Part shown: piece by piece, positions 29,409 to 37,627 of the stretch
Numbering within the stretch: position 1 is the stretch's first letter
Layout of the letters: every line of letters begins with the position of its first letter
Assembly (NCBI RefSeq): GCF_032051675.1
Contig: NZ_CP116968.1
Span: forward strand, 4,085,001-4,149,000
Source: Candidatus Nitrospira neomarina
GTDB lineage: Bacteria > Nitrospirota > Nitrospiria > Nitrospirales > UBA8639
Direction of reading: 5' to 3'
DNA: 64,000 bases
Program-made: the position numbers and the translations under genes
Notes under the pieces: generated by a model
What the model was told of the DNA's origin: nothing
The model's input: only the letters and a program-made list of their open reading frames with translations
The model's database searches: none

Positions 29409-29632
29409 CTTTGTTGCCGGGTTTCGCCCCGGCAGGCGAGAACTTGCATGGCCCGTCCCAAAGGAGACGCAACCTTTGTGTGGACGACAATCCCTAAAAG
29501 CCAGTGATGCCCCGTCTGGCCCCATGTGAGAAGAAAGATGCTCGCCTGCAAGATGGGCTAATTCACTCCGCTTAGACAAGGCCCGCCAGGAAATGAGAAC
29601 GGCCATCCTTTGAGCCGGACGGCAGGCCTCGG
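29409..29632 (+). repeat. Dispersed nested-palindrome repeat, copy A (diverged)
   Basis: Same orientation as copies B and C. It begins with the hairpin GCCGGGTTTCGCCCCGGC at 29416-29433 and shares the later block with CGTCTGGCC, GGGCTAA, GCCCGCCAGG and GAATGAGA-like segments. The second hairpin of the family is replaced by unrelated sequence. No gene was recognised inside it. Confidence 0.7.
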
Positions 29633-29728
29633 ACTATGGCGACGAACCTTCAAGGGAGTGTTGAATAATAAAGATTTTTCAAGGGAAAATTTGCCCAGGA
29701 TTAGATTACTCATGAACGGCTCCGGGTC

Positions 29729-29862
29729 GGTTCAAAAAAGTCGGTCCAGTCCTGTCCTGAGCTCGAAGGAAAGGCCGCAGCCGTTTTTACGCGCGGAGCG
29801 TACGCTTAGTACGTGAGCACGGAAAAATGGCCAGAACGGCGCCGCTTGCGGCTTTTTTCAGC
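29729..29862. repeat. Large imperfect palindrome (second repeat type)
   Basis: About 134 nt with inverted ends: ttcaaaaaag near 29731 pairs with cttttttca near 29852. An inner ggccgcagccgttttt pairs loosely with ggaaaaatggcc, and cgtac/gtacg closes the centre around 29800-29812. The right end (gccgcttgcggc plus six Ts) could also act as a terminator. It resembles stem-loop repeats recalled from Nitrospira genomes. Confidence 0.55.
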
Positions 29863-29989
29863 AGACCCATCTAGAGACTCACAGGAAAGTGCGAGGAGCC
29901 AGATATTCGGTTTGATGCGTGTACATACTCCCTGCCCGTGACTCAAGCGGCAATCCCGTTTACAATAGAATTCATATGAAAAGTCTTCG

Positions 29990-30739
29990 GTGTTCTTGTT
30001 GAAGGATGACCACGTTTCCAACTCCATTACCCATAGGATTCAAATCATCCAGGAGAACATCCGGGAGGCCGCCATTCGTGTCGGGCGGGATCCTTCCGGT
30101 ATTCGGTTGCTGGCAGCGACCAAAACCGTCCCTGCCGTCGATTTAGAAGAAGCCTATAGGGCGGGCGTGCGAATATTTGGAGAAAACCGGCTTCAGGAGG
30201 CTCAGGAAAAGCGACAGGTTCTGGGGCCACGAGAAGCCTTAGTCTGGCATTTCATTGGTCGGATGCAACGTCGGAAACTCAAAGATCTTGTCGGGAATTT
30301 TTCGTTGCTGCATTCCGTGGAAAGTCTGGAGCAGGCCGAAAATATTAATGCCGTGGCCGGGAAAATTGGGATTCAACAAGCCGTGTTACTCGAAGTAAAT
30401 GTCGGGGGGGAAGCCAGCAAGGGAGGATTTACCTCACAGGAGGTGGAAGCCAGGATAGAGGAGCTAGACCGGCTCCCTCACCTCGAGATCCAGGGGCTCA
30501 TGACGCTTCCGCCGTGGAAGGAAAATCCTGAAGACGTTCGTCCCTATTTTACGCAAGTCAGTCGATTGCGAAATGGGCTGGCTCGACAGACATGGCGTCG
30601 TGTGCGGATGACCGACTTATCCATGGGCATGTCTCATGACTATGAGATCGCGATAGAAGAAGGGGCGACGATGGTTCGGATCGGCACAGCTATTTTTGGA
30701 AGTCGAGGAACAGCCGTCAGTCCTGGCACCGTGGGATAA
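29990..30739 (+). CDS. yggS: YggS family pyridoxal phosphate homeostasis protein
   Basis: 249 residues from GTG 29990; TTG 29996 or 29999 are alternatives, since none has a clear ribosome binding site. LLAATKTVPAVDLEEAY holds the PLP-binding Lys, then GENRLQEAQEK, WHFIGRMQRRK, GLMTLPPW and DLSMGMSHDYEIAIEEG with GTAIFG at the end. It is a cytoplasmic PLP-binding protein that keeps vitamin B6 and amino acid pools balanced. proC, often its neighbour, is absent here. Confidence 0.92.
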   Translation: MFLLKDDHVSNSITHRIQIIQENIREAAIRVGRDPSGIRLLAATKTVPAVDLEEAYRAGVRIFGENRLQEAQEKRQVLGPREALVWHFIGRMQRRKLKDLVGNFSLLHSVESLEQAENINAVAGKIGIQQAVLLEVNVGGEASKGGFTSQEVEARIEELDRLPHLEIQGLMTLPPWKENPEDVRPYFTQVSRLRNGLARQTWRRVRMTDLSMGMSHDYEIAIEEGATMVRIGTAIFGSRGTAVSPGTVG

Positions 30740-30827
30740 CCCGCCCGATATCGATCACGCTGTTGAATATGTGAAAAAAATTTCAGTTTGTCAGCATGAA
30801 GGTAATCGGGAGCATACGAAAAAAGAG

Positions 30828-30975
30828 TGTTCAAGAAGGCACGGCCAGCAAAGCCCGGACATTGGACGGGCACGGATCGTATGAGGGAGTACGTGAGTCC
30901 GGCCAAGTGACGACCTGCCTGCGCGAAGCCGATCCGGCGAAGGCAGGGAACGCCGCTGGCGATACCTTCGGCCAG
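30828..30975. repeat. Degenerate copy of the second palindromic repeat
   Basis: Between yggS and yggT. Segments ttcaagaaggc, ggccagcaa, gagtacgtgagtccgg and aacgccgctggcgat appear in the order seen in the 29729-29862 element, but the ends no longer pair well. A separate local stem (cctgcct/aggcagg) lies near 30918-30948. The short open frames here are not believed to be genes. Confidence 0.35.
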
Positions 30976-31020
30976 ATTCAGGCCATGATTTTTCATCACT
31001 CTTATCTGTAAAGGAGGATC

Positions 31021-31320
31021 ATGTTTATTGCGGGTAACGTTCTACAGGCGATTGCGACCATCCTGGATACGATTTTATGGATCTATATGTGGGTTATCAT
31101 TATTCGAGCCTTGATATCCTGGGTGAACCCTGATCCCTGGAATCCTATTGTTCAATTTTTAGAAAGAATGACGGAGCCGGTCCTTTCTCAAATCCGGCGT
31201 CGGGTTGGCATGCTTGGACTGGGAATTGATTTATCTCCGATCATTGCTATCCTTATTATTATGTTTTTCCAGATTGCCGTGGTAGCATCCTTGAAGGATC
31301 TCGCGCTCAGAATGCACTAG
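31021..31320 (+). CDS. YggT family integral membrane protein
   Basis: 99 residues with two hydrophobic stretches separated by the RALISWVNPDPWNPIVQFL loop and TEPVLSQIRR, both characteristic of YggT. Function is unclear; in Gram-positive division clusters the YlmG form supports septation. AAAGGAGG at 31011-31018 precedes ATG 31021. It sits between yggS and divIVA, as in many dcw-linked clusters. Confidence 0.9.
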   Translation: MFIAGNVLQAIATILDTILWIYMWVIIIRALISWVNPDPWNPIVQFLERMTEPVLSQIRRRVGMLGLGIDLSPIIAILIIMFFQIAVVASLKDLALRMH

Positions 31321-31343
31321 CCGGTGAGGGGAAAGGAGTCGTC

Positions 31344-31862
31344 ATGAAAATTACACCGTTGGACATTCAGCATAAAGTCTTTGATACCCAATGGCGAGGG
31401 TATCACAAGACGCAGGTGGACCAATTTTTGGAAGAAATCGCCGAGTCGGTTGAGGAGCTTACCAAGGACAACCTGGTGCTCAAAGAGAAATTGTCCGGGA
31501 AAGATGATGAAGTGGGGCAACTCAAACGAGCGGAAACCACGTTGACCAGTACGCTCATTTCAACCCAATCTTTTGTCGACCAACTCAAGCATGGGGCCCA
31601 ACGGGATGCGGATCTTTTAGTGAAAGAGGCAGAGTTGAAAGCCGAAGAAATTCTGGCGCAAAGTCGGGCCGAACTCGCCGAAATGCGCCGAATGATCTCG
31701 ACACTCAAACAGCAACGGGCGCTGGTGTTGGATCGCTTACGGTTGACGTTGAGTTCCTTCCATCGGTTAGTAGAAATTGAAGAGCGACCGGACGATGCGT
31801 TTGAAGGGGAAGGCGAGCCGGAAATGAGTGCTGAGCGAGCCTCCCATCGGGAAGCCGGCTAG
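31344..31862 (+). CDS. divIVA: DivIVA-domain protein
   Basis: 172 residues. The N-terminal lipid-binding motif is ITPLDIQHKVFDTQWRGY followed by VDQFLEEIAESVEEL. Two coiled-coil segments follow, to about residue 145, then an acidic tail. DivIVA-like proteins bind curved membranes at poles or septa. GGAAAGGAG just upstream of ATG 31344 is a good ribosome binding site. The yggS-yggT-divIVA order is more familiar from Gram-positive and deep-branching bacteria. Confidence 0.9.
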   Translation: MKITPLDIQHKVFDTQWRGYHKTQVDQFLEEIAESVEELTKDNLVLKEKLSGKDDEVGQLKRAETTLTSTLISTQSFVDQLKHGAQRDADLLVKEAELKAEEILAQSRAELAEMRRMISTLKQQRALVLDRLRLTLSSFHRLVEIEERPDDAFEGEGEPEMSAERASHREAG

Positions 31863-31886
31863 ACGTTTCGACCTCCTCAGTACATT

Positions 31887-32990
31887 GTGGATCAGACCGA
31901 TCCTATGGTGCGTCTCCTCCTTGAAGGAATTCATGCGCAGGTGTTTCCTGGTGCGGTCTTGTTCGTTCGGCACCAGGGCTATCTCCGGATGCATCATGCT
32001 GTGGGTCTTACCTCCGGACTTCCGGATGCCTATCCTGTCCAGCTTCAGACCATCTACGACCTCGCTTCCCTCACTAAGCCTCTGGCAACCGCATCGGCTA
32101 TTCTGCTCCTGGTGCAGGATGGGCATCTGGATCTATCAACGCCTATCGGGACGTGGCTCCCTGAGACTAAAAATTTTCCATTAGGCCGGGCGCGTCTCAA
32201 GGACGTGCTCTCTCATCAAAGCGGCCTTCCAGCCTGGCGTCCGTTTTACCGGTCTTTCCCTCCTGCTCTCCTCTCAGATGTCCCATCCCGTCAGGAACGA
32301 GCCACGGCATTTCTGGAGTTAATCCTCAAGGAACCGATTGAAGCAGGGACACACCCTAAAAGCCTCTACAGTGATTTGGGCTATATGGTGCTTGGGTTTA
32401 TCGTGGAGCGGATCACGAATCAATCATTGTCTGATTTTTGTCAGAGTCGGATCTTTGGTCCCTTACATGCGTGCCCTCTTGGCTATCGAAGGACGAACGT
32501 GGCGGCAATATTGGACTCATCGATTGGTGGATGCGCACCCACTGAACAGGATCCATGGCGTGGGCGACTTTTGCAGGGGGAGGTGCATGATGAAAACGCG
32601 TTCGCGCTGGGAGGCATTGCCGGGCACGCCGGACTGTTTGGAACTGCCGAAGCCGTAGGACAGATTACCCAAGCCTGGCTGAAAAGTTATAAAGGACACT
32701 CCGGTGTATTTGATTCTCACCTGGTGAAAGAGTTTGTGGCGGCACAGTCCGGAACCAGTTGGGCCTTAGGCTGGGATACGCCCTCCCAACCCTCCTCCTC
32801 GGGTCAGTGGTTTTCGCCTGAATCGTTCGGCCACTTGGGATTTACCGGCACGAGTATCTGGATCGACCCGACTCGTGACCTGGAAGTTATTTTTCTTTCC
32901 AACCGAGTCCATCCAACCCGGGATAATCAAGCCATCAAAACCTTTCGCCCCAAATTGCATGATGCGATTATTCAGGAATTGGGGGCATGA
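31887..32990 (+). CDS. Serine hydrolase, class C beta-lactamase-related
   Basis: 367 residues, beta-lactamase/transpeptidase-like fold. The nucleophile motif is ASLTKPL (SxxK) near residue 60, a Tyr motif YSDLGYMVLG lies mid-protein, and GHLGFTGTS near residue 315 replaces the KTG triad. No clear signal peptide, so it may be cytoplasmic or start elsewhere. Such enzymes act as esterases or D-Ala peptidases; true beta-lactamase activity is not implied. It follows divIVA by 24 nt. Confidence 0.85.
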   Translation: MDQTDPMVRLLLEGIHAQVFPGAVLFVRHQGYLRMHHAVGLTSGLPDAYPVQLQTIYDLASLTKPLATASAILLLVQDGHLDLSTPIGTWLPETKNFPLGRARLKDVLSHQSGLPAWRPFYRSFPPALLSDVPSRQERATAFLELILKEPIEAGTHPKSLYSDLGYMVLGFIVERITNQSLSDFCQSRIFGPLHACPLGYRRTNVAAILDSSIGGCAPTEQDPWRGRLLQGEVHDENAFALGGIAGHAGLFGTAEAVGQITQAWLKSYKGHSGVFDSHLVKEFVAAQSGTSWALGWDTPSQPSSSGQWFSPESFGHLGFTGTSIWIDPTRDLEVIFLSNRVHPTRDNQAIKTFRPKLHDAIIQELGA

Positions 32991-33099
32991 TCTCGCCTGG
33001 TATTGATGCTCGATGTTGTTCAGGCTACAGCAATTCCAGTAAATAAATTTCGATGTATTCGGGCACAACATTCTACTATCTGGAATGATTGGCAGTTTT

Positions 33100-33310
33100 G
33101 AGCATTGCCGGGTTTCGTCCCGGCAGCCGAGCCACTTTTGTTTCGGCAAAAGTAGCCAAAACCAGTGACGCCCTGCCTGGTCAGATCGGATAGGGCGGAC
33201 GCGGGTCTTCGGAGGGCGGGCTAACTCGCTCTGCTCAAACAAAGCCCGCCGGGGAATGAGAGCGTCCGCCCCAGGGCCAGTCAGCAGGCGTCAGGGAAAA
33301 GGAAGTGGAG
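33100..33310 (+). repeat. Dispersed nested-palindrome repeat, copy B
   Basis: Hairpin 1 is at 33107-33124 (gccggg/cccggc) and hairpin 2 at 33134-33153 (acttttg/caaaagt). Then come three nested stems: 33166-33176 with 33284-33293 (one bulge), 33193-33202 with 33262-33271 (10 bp, perfect) and 33215-33222 with 33243-33250 (8 bp, perfect). It is close to copy C through a gaaaaggaagtgga tail. Confidence 0.85.
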
Positions 33311-33385
33311 AGTCCCAGGGAATGAAGAGTTCTCGCTGGTCTTTCAGAGAGATGGCTGCCGATGGCGATCCCATTGGTACCCCTT

Positions 33386-33973
33386 TTATTCGAACGTGAT
33401 TGTCATGAGTAAATCGCCGGGTAGCTCCTCACCTCGAAAAGCCTTTTCATTGATTGCTTGAATTTCAAGTGGAGGTACCTTACACGAACCATCCTGCCAC
33501 AAGCGCTTCGCAATGGGTGACCCAACCGCGGCGACCACACTGTCAAAAACAAAATAGTTACGAACTTCGATATTGGCTTCCATGACGGCCTTCAGGCCTT
33601 CGGCAATGACAGCCACGGAATCGCCGAAGGTGTGCCGGTTGTCAGGCTCATATCCGCAGTGGTGCGCCTCAAAGAGCCAGTCATGGACAATATATGCAGG
33701 TGCATAACCCCAAGGGGAATAGCCTTCAATGCCCCACAAGAATCTGGGGATCGAGCCGCCGTCTGTGTACATCGGGCCCGGTCGGATTGACTGACCGTTT
33801 GCCCGGATCAGCATAAAGGGATTGTCTTTGCTAGGGAGAAATAAAAAGTAGTCGTTCTTGACCCATCGGACATCGAGCGCACCAGCAAACTTACTCTCTT
33901 GAGTCTCGCGGTATGTTTGACTGGCACAGCCGGAGATCACGATGGTGATGAGAAAGAGGATTCCTAAACGCAT
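33386..33973 (-). CDS. DUF1353-like lipoprotein
   Basis: 195 residues. Signal peptide MRLGILFLITIVISGCAS with a lipobox Cys at about residue 16, so an envelope lipoprotein. The central TDGGSIPRFLWGIEGYSPWGYAPAYIVHDWLFEAH segment (given here only in outline: positions about 90-125) matches the DGGSIPR and HDWLY pattern of DUF1353. Function unknown; the family is common near phage and mobile DNA. It lies between repeat copies B and C. Confidence 0.6.
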   Translation of the reverse strand: MRLGILFLITIVISGCASQTYRETQESKFAGALDVRWVKNDYFLFLPSKDNPFMLIRANGQSIRPGPMYTDGGSIPRFLWGIEGYSPWGYAPAYIVHDWLFEAHHCGYEPDNRHTFGDSVAVIAEGLKAVMEANIEVRNYFVFDSVVAAVGSPIAKRLWQDGSCKVPPLEIQAINEKAFRGEELPGDLLMTITFE

Positions 33974-34074
33974 GCGAATCTCCTTGGCAAACCGTTGTGC
34001 GGCCTACCTAATGAATAGGAGGATCAGAATAAGCTGAGGATCTTTGATTTTCTGTTCGTATGAAACTTTTTTTC

Positions 34075-34283
34075 GAGCGTTGCCGGGTTTCGGCCCGACA
34101 GCCGAGCCACTTTTGTTTCGGCAAAAGTAGCCAAAACCCATGACGCCCTGCCTGGCCGCATCGGATAGGGCGGACGCGAGCTTTTGGAGGGCGGGCTAAC
34201 TCGCTCCGCTCAAACAAAGCCCGCCAGGGGATAAGAGCGTCCGTCCTTGGCCAGTCAGCACGCGTCAGTGAAAAGGAAGTGGA
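34075..34283 (+). repeat. Dispersed nested-palindrome repeat, copy C
   Basis: Same order and orientation as copy B. The first hairpin (from 34082) has one changed base, the second hairpin cttttg/caaaag is identical to that of copy B, then tgacgccctgcc, agggcggacgc, gggcgggct, agcccgcc, gcgtccgtcc and a final cgtcagtgaaaaggaagtgga tail. The minus-strand frame through it is open and near-identical to that in copy B, which explains why such repeats are often called genes. Confidence 0.85.
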
Positions 34284-34349
34284 TACTTTGGGCAAGGTGT
34301 CCTTAGTCCTTTTATTCTCCCGAGATAACCAAGCGATTGAAACCCACTG

Positions 34350-34511
34350 TCACAACTCCACAATGAGATCTTCCAGGAAATTCTTAAATACAGTTCGGTT
34401 GGCGTCTTTAGGTAATTTAAATTCCTCATCCAATTCTGAAGTTGCCTGAATTGTCACCTGCTTGGGTATGCGGTGAGCTTGGAGGGTCCTTGGTACTTGT
34501 AGGTCAAACTC
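34350..34511 (-). pseudogene. Possible C-terminal gene fragment
   Basis: An open minus-strand frame of 53 codons between an in-frame TAG and a TGA, without a good start codon. It has protein-like composition (VTIQATSELDEEFKLPKDA then NFLEDLIVEL). It may be the 3' remnant of a gene cut off by rearrangement downstream of the HEPN-motif gene. A start at the internal GTG would give only about 36 residues. Weak evidence. Confidence 0.3.
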
Positions 34512-34566
34512 CTAAGAAAAGAAAAATTTCACTATGCCTTTTGTCCTTCCATGGAGTAAACGCCTC

Positions 34567-35490
34567 CTAACCTCTGAGGCGGGTCAGTAGTTGTGCTTGT
34601 GAGGCAAGAACATCAGCCAAAGAGAGCCCGAGAATCTGCGCGACGATTATCGTCGTGACCCGCACAAAAAGTTCAGCATCATGAATTGAAGCTTCATCAA
34701 CAATACGACCTGCATGGACCAAATCATTTCGTATTTTCACGAAATTTTTGATACCCTTTCTATCCTTCATGTTAACCCGATCCATTATTTGATATTGGGT
34801 GAGAATGAACGAGATCTTTTCAAATGCAGGCAGCTTGATTATTTGCCCATCCGACAACCAAGATTGATTATGAAGTGTGAAAAGGATTTCCCATATGGTC
34901 CAGCATGTAATGAACGAGGTTTCAATGATTTGCCTCTTGCAGGCAGAATTAAATAGAAGCAAGAAACGCCCCTGTCCATATTCCTTTTGCCATGACTCAG
35001 TAAGCATCTTGTTATATACGTGCTCGATATTTTTTTGGAATCCAACGTTGCATTGGTTGCCGTGTTCATCTTCACCCTTTTCATATCTAATAGCGCTTGC
35101 AAGCCCGAAGGGACGTTGACGAGAATCAGCTGTTATAACTCCCTTACCTTTTTCTATCGGCTGGGGCTCAGCAAAAACATCCCGGTGTGTGAAAATTGAT
35201 AAAAGGAGCAATATGTCATTTAATGCCGTTGCCTTTTTGTTTCCCCACTCAATAACTGGCTTCATTTCTTTTGACGGCAAATCGAGGTGCGCTGTAATAG
35301 CATGTGTCCCTGTGTTTATGGGCTGGCTAAATTCCCTATTGAAGGTAAGGAGGTGTTGTAAGGCCTGAACTCTTTCCTTATATTCATCAACCCTACTGAA
35401 AACATATCCATAAATCGTTAGCTGCTGGCACCTTTGTGGAAAAACCAAATTATAGACCCATCTTGCACCTTTATTAGTTCCTTTTTTCAT
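34567..35490 (-). CDS. HEPN-motif protein of unknown function
   Basis: 307 residues, visibly more A+T-rich than the surroundings. No full-length family was recognised. The C-terminal helical region contains KIRNDLVHAG, with Arg254 and His259 spaced as in the R-x4-H active site of HEPN ribonucleases. A long N-terminal part (about 1-200) has no obvious motif. Isolated, flanked by repeats and gene remnants, with signs of acquisition. An Abi/ApeA-like defence nuclease is one possibility; a plain hypothetical is the alternative. Confidence 0.6.
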   Translation of the reverse strand: MKKGTNKGARWVYNLVFPQRCQQLTIYGYVFSRVDEYKERVQALQHLLTFNREFSQPINTGTHAITAHLDLPSKEMKPVIEWGNKKATALNDILLLLSIFTHRDVFAEPQPIEKGKGVITADSRQRPFGLASAIRYEKGEDEHGNQCNVGFQKNIEHVYNKMLTESWQKEYGQGRFLLLFNSACKRQIIETSFITCWTIWEILFTLHNQSWLSDGQIIKLPAFEKISFILTQYQIMDRVNMKDRKGIKNFVKIRNDLVHAGRIVDEASIHDAELFVRVTTIIVAQILGLSLADVLASQAQLLTRLRG

Positions 35491-35582
35491 AATATAAATC
35501 GTCGTACCTCAAAAATTGCCAGATGTAAAAAGCAGAGCGAGGAACAGAAAGTCATTTTTGCTATCCGGTTGCATTTGCTTTG

Positions 35583-35965
35583 TTAGCTATTTGCAGACTT
35601 TGTATTGTAAATGATATTCTCATCGGTGATAGCATTCGAATTAATTTCATTAAGGGTAAGGTACCCATAAAAACCCCCATTTTCATCAACTATAACAGGA
35701 GGATTTGAACCAATAGCATTGCATGGACTGTCAGATGAGAAATCCGACCCATACTTTCCTATGTCATTAAAAATGCTAGTTGATGAAATATAAGAACCAT
35801 ATTTCCCGATGTCATTATGAACTGAATCAGATACTACATCAGAACAATTGAGACATCCCAATAAACATCATGATTGTTCCCGCCAAAAATCAACAGCTTC
35901 TTCTCAGCTAATGCCATAGTTGGCAATGCCAGTATTAACCAAACAAGAAATTTGATCGTTCCCAT
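35583..35965 (-). pseudogene. Secreted S-x3-N-x2-G repeat protein, frameshifted
   Basis: Starting at ATG 35965 (after an AGAGGGGGA site), the frame encodes a signal peptide and KLLIFGGNNHDVY. The continuation GCLNCSDVVSDS is in another frame, which reaches the stop at 35583. Adding one T at about 35860-35862 joins them into about 127 residues (L-G-C-L-N-C). The second part carries repeats of the form NDIGKYGS and ends PPVIVDENGGFYG. The family is recalled from several bacteria as a small secreted protein of unknown role. Either a real mutation or an assembly error. Confidence 0.6.
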
Positions 35966-36240
35966 TATTCCCCCTCTTACTACCAAACAGGGAGTCATAA
36001 GCGGCTGCGACACGGGATTGGGGCCCACCAAACTATTCAAGATTATTCTCAAACGTATTTTCCATCCGCATCGTTGATTCTTAGTCAACTGCAGAAATAT
36101 GTCAACTTACTGGATGTCTTTGGCTGGTCTTTTTGTCCAGACCTCTGGGTCATGAAGAATTGAGGTATCCGTGAAAGGGAGATCGGCGTCTCTTTTATTA
36201 GAGACCCTGAAAGGTTCGTCTTCCATCATGGTCGACGCCT

Positions 36241-36412
36241 GCCGGCTGGCTGGCCTTGTTTGAGCCTTGCGAGTCGTGCCACCCTCCGAAAGCTCGCGTC
36301 CGCCCTATTCAATTTGGCCAGACGGGGCGTCAATGGTTTTGGGGCCTTTTGCCGAAACAAAAGGCCCTCGTCTGCCGGGGCGAAACCCGGCACCACAGAC
36401 AATCACGTTAAT
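36241..36412 (-). repeat. Dispersed nested-palindrome repeat, copy D (inverted)
   Basis: Read on the minus strand it gives GCCGGGTTTCGCCCCGGC (36374-36391), then gccttttgtttcggcaaaag-type sequence, ttgacgccccgtctggcc, tagggcggacgcgag and gctcaaacaaggcc. It is closer to copy A in the CGTCTGGCC block. The 3' part of the palindrome (beyond 36241) is missing. The short frames across it are rejected as genes. Confidence 0.75.
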
Positions 36413-36566
36413 ACGAAAGTTGGGAAAATTAGTGCAATGCGTTTCTCCCCTCAAGGTGTTTTTTACTGGAAACCCCCAAGGTAGATTGCCGAGACACATC
36501 GTAAAGCTATAGGGCCAGAACCATATACTCTGTATGATCCCCAAAGTAATTCGTCTCACGTTTTCC

Positions 36567-36712
36567 AGAGTGGTTTTGTTACGCGGGTGCGGATTTTTTC
36601 AGGTGGTAGATGATAAGATTGCCTTCCAACGCGGGTATTGGGACAAGCTGTCATTTCTGCGATTACATAGCTTGCCCATTCCTGACCAGCAATACATGGC
36701 AGATATATGTCA
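36567..36712 (+). pseudogene. Truncated duplicate of the SnoaL-like gene
   Basis: Bases here match the last 120-140 nt of the gene at 38381-38743 almost codon for codon (GCGFFQVVDDKIAFQRGYWD against GCGFFQVLDDKIVFQRGYWD, then KLSFLRLH). The 5' two thirds of the gene is absent, and the frame runs past the copied stop to 36785. It lies just before the methyltransferase gene. Confidence 0.7.
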
Positions 36713-36763
36713 GGCTCACGGCGGGGCAAACGAGTCGCCAAACGACATGAACGGAGGTGCTGA

Positions 36764-37570
36764 ATGCCAGACTTCAGTGAGCTAAAGAAGAAACATCGAG
36801 CCACCTGGGCAGCCGGTGACTACAATCAGATCGCCCAAGGGATCCAAGCAGTGGCTGACCATGTCGTGCGCAGCGGGCGCATCCGAGCCGGCGAACTCGT
36901 GCTCGACGTGGCCTGCGGAACCGGAAATACGGCACTCATGGCACGCGCGCGAAACGCGGCGGTCACGGGACTGGATCTTACTCCGGAACTCCTCGATTTT
37001 GCGAAGAAGCGTGCCGCGGAAGAGGGATACGTCGACATCACCTGGAAGGCAGGAGACGCGGAAGATCTGCCATTTCCTGACGGTATCTTTGATGTCGTCG
37101 TCTCGTCCTGCGGGCTGATGTTCGCGCCTGATCAACAGAAGGTGGCCAGCGAGGTCGCACGGGTGACAAAGCGTGGTGGACGTATCGCGATTCAGGCCTG
37201 GACGCGGGAGAGCGGAGTCGGGCGCATGTTCACCGTCACAGGGAAGTATGTCCCTCCACCGGCTGACGTTCCGAGTCCGTTCCTGTGGGGCGACGAAGAG
37301 CAGGTGAGGAAGTGGTTCGGTTCGTCGTTCCGGGACTACCGCTTCGAACGGTACGACTGCCCGGAATATGCGGACACTCCCGAACAAATCGCCGATCTGT
37401 TCATCGACCGGTACGGACCCACTCACCGGGCCTATCATGCACTGCCTGCCGAAAAAGCGGCTCTCTTCCGCAAAGAACTGATCGATCTTTACCGTGGTTA
37501 CGTGACGCCTGCCGACGGCAAGGTGCGTTGGGGCCGTGAGTACCTCCTGACCCTTGGGACGCGTGCATGA
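36764..37570 (+). CDS. Class I SAM-dependent methyltransferase
   Basis: 268 residues. Motif I is VLDVACGTGNTALMA, followed by GLDLTPELLDFAKK and an acidic GDAEDLPFPDGIFDVVVSS region typical of UbiE/Methyltransf_11 enzymes. The substrate cannot be told. Base composition is G+C-rich compared with the HEPN gene nearby. It is framed by the SnoaL fragment upstream and the glycosylase downstream. Confidence 0.82.
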   Translation: MPDFSELKKKHRATWAAGDYNQIAQGIQAVADHVVRSGRIRAGELVLDVACGTGNTALMARARNAAVTGLDLTPELLDFAKKRAAEEGYVDITWKAGDAEDLPFPDGIFDVVVSSCGLMFAPDQQKVASEVARVTKRGGRIAIQAWTRESGVGRMFTVTGKYVPPPADVPSPFLWGDEEQVRKWFGSSFRDYRFERYDCPEYADTPEQIADLFIDRYGPTHRAYHALPAEKAALFRKELIDLYRGYVTPADGKVRWGREYLLTLGTRA

Positions 37571-37627
37571 GTGAAAAGAGATCATCCTCGGTGTCTTCTG
37601 CGACACGCACTGAAACAAGAGTCATAG

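Noticed and set aside
32766-33242. 158-residue minus-strand frame
   Set aside because: It spans repeat B and then runs antisense to the end of the serine hydrolase gene.
33193-33271. Nested stems of repeat B as an integron attC site
   Set aside because: Length and imperfect symmetry recall attC, but the RYYYAAC/GTTRRRY core boxes are not present and there is no integron integrase in the window.
36260-36512. Two short + strand frames
   Set aside because: They run through repeat copy D, whose sequence is set by the palindrome; similar frames occur in other copies.
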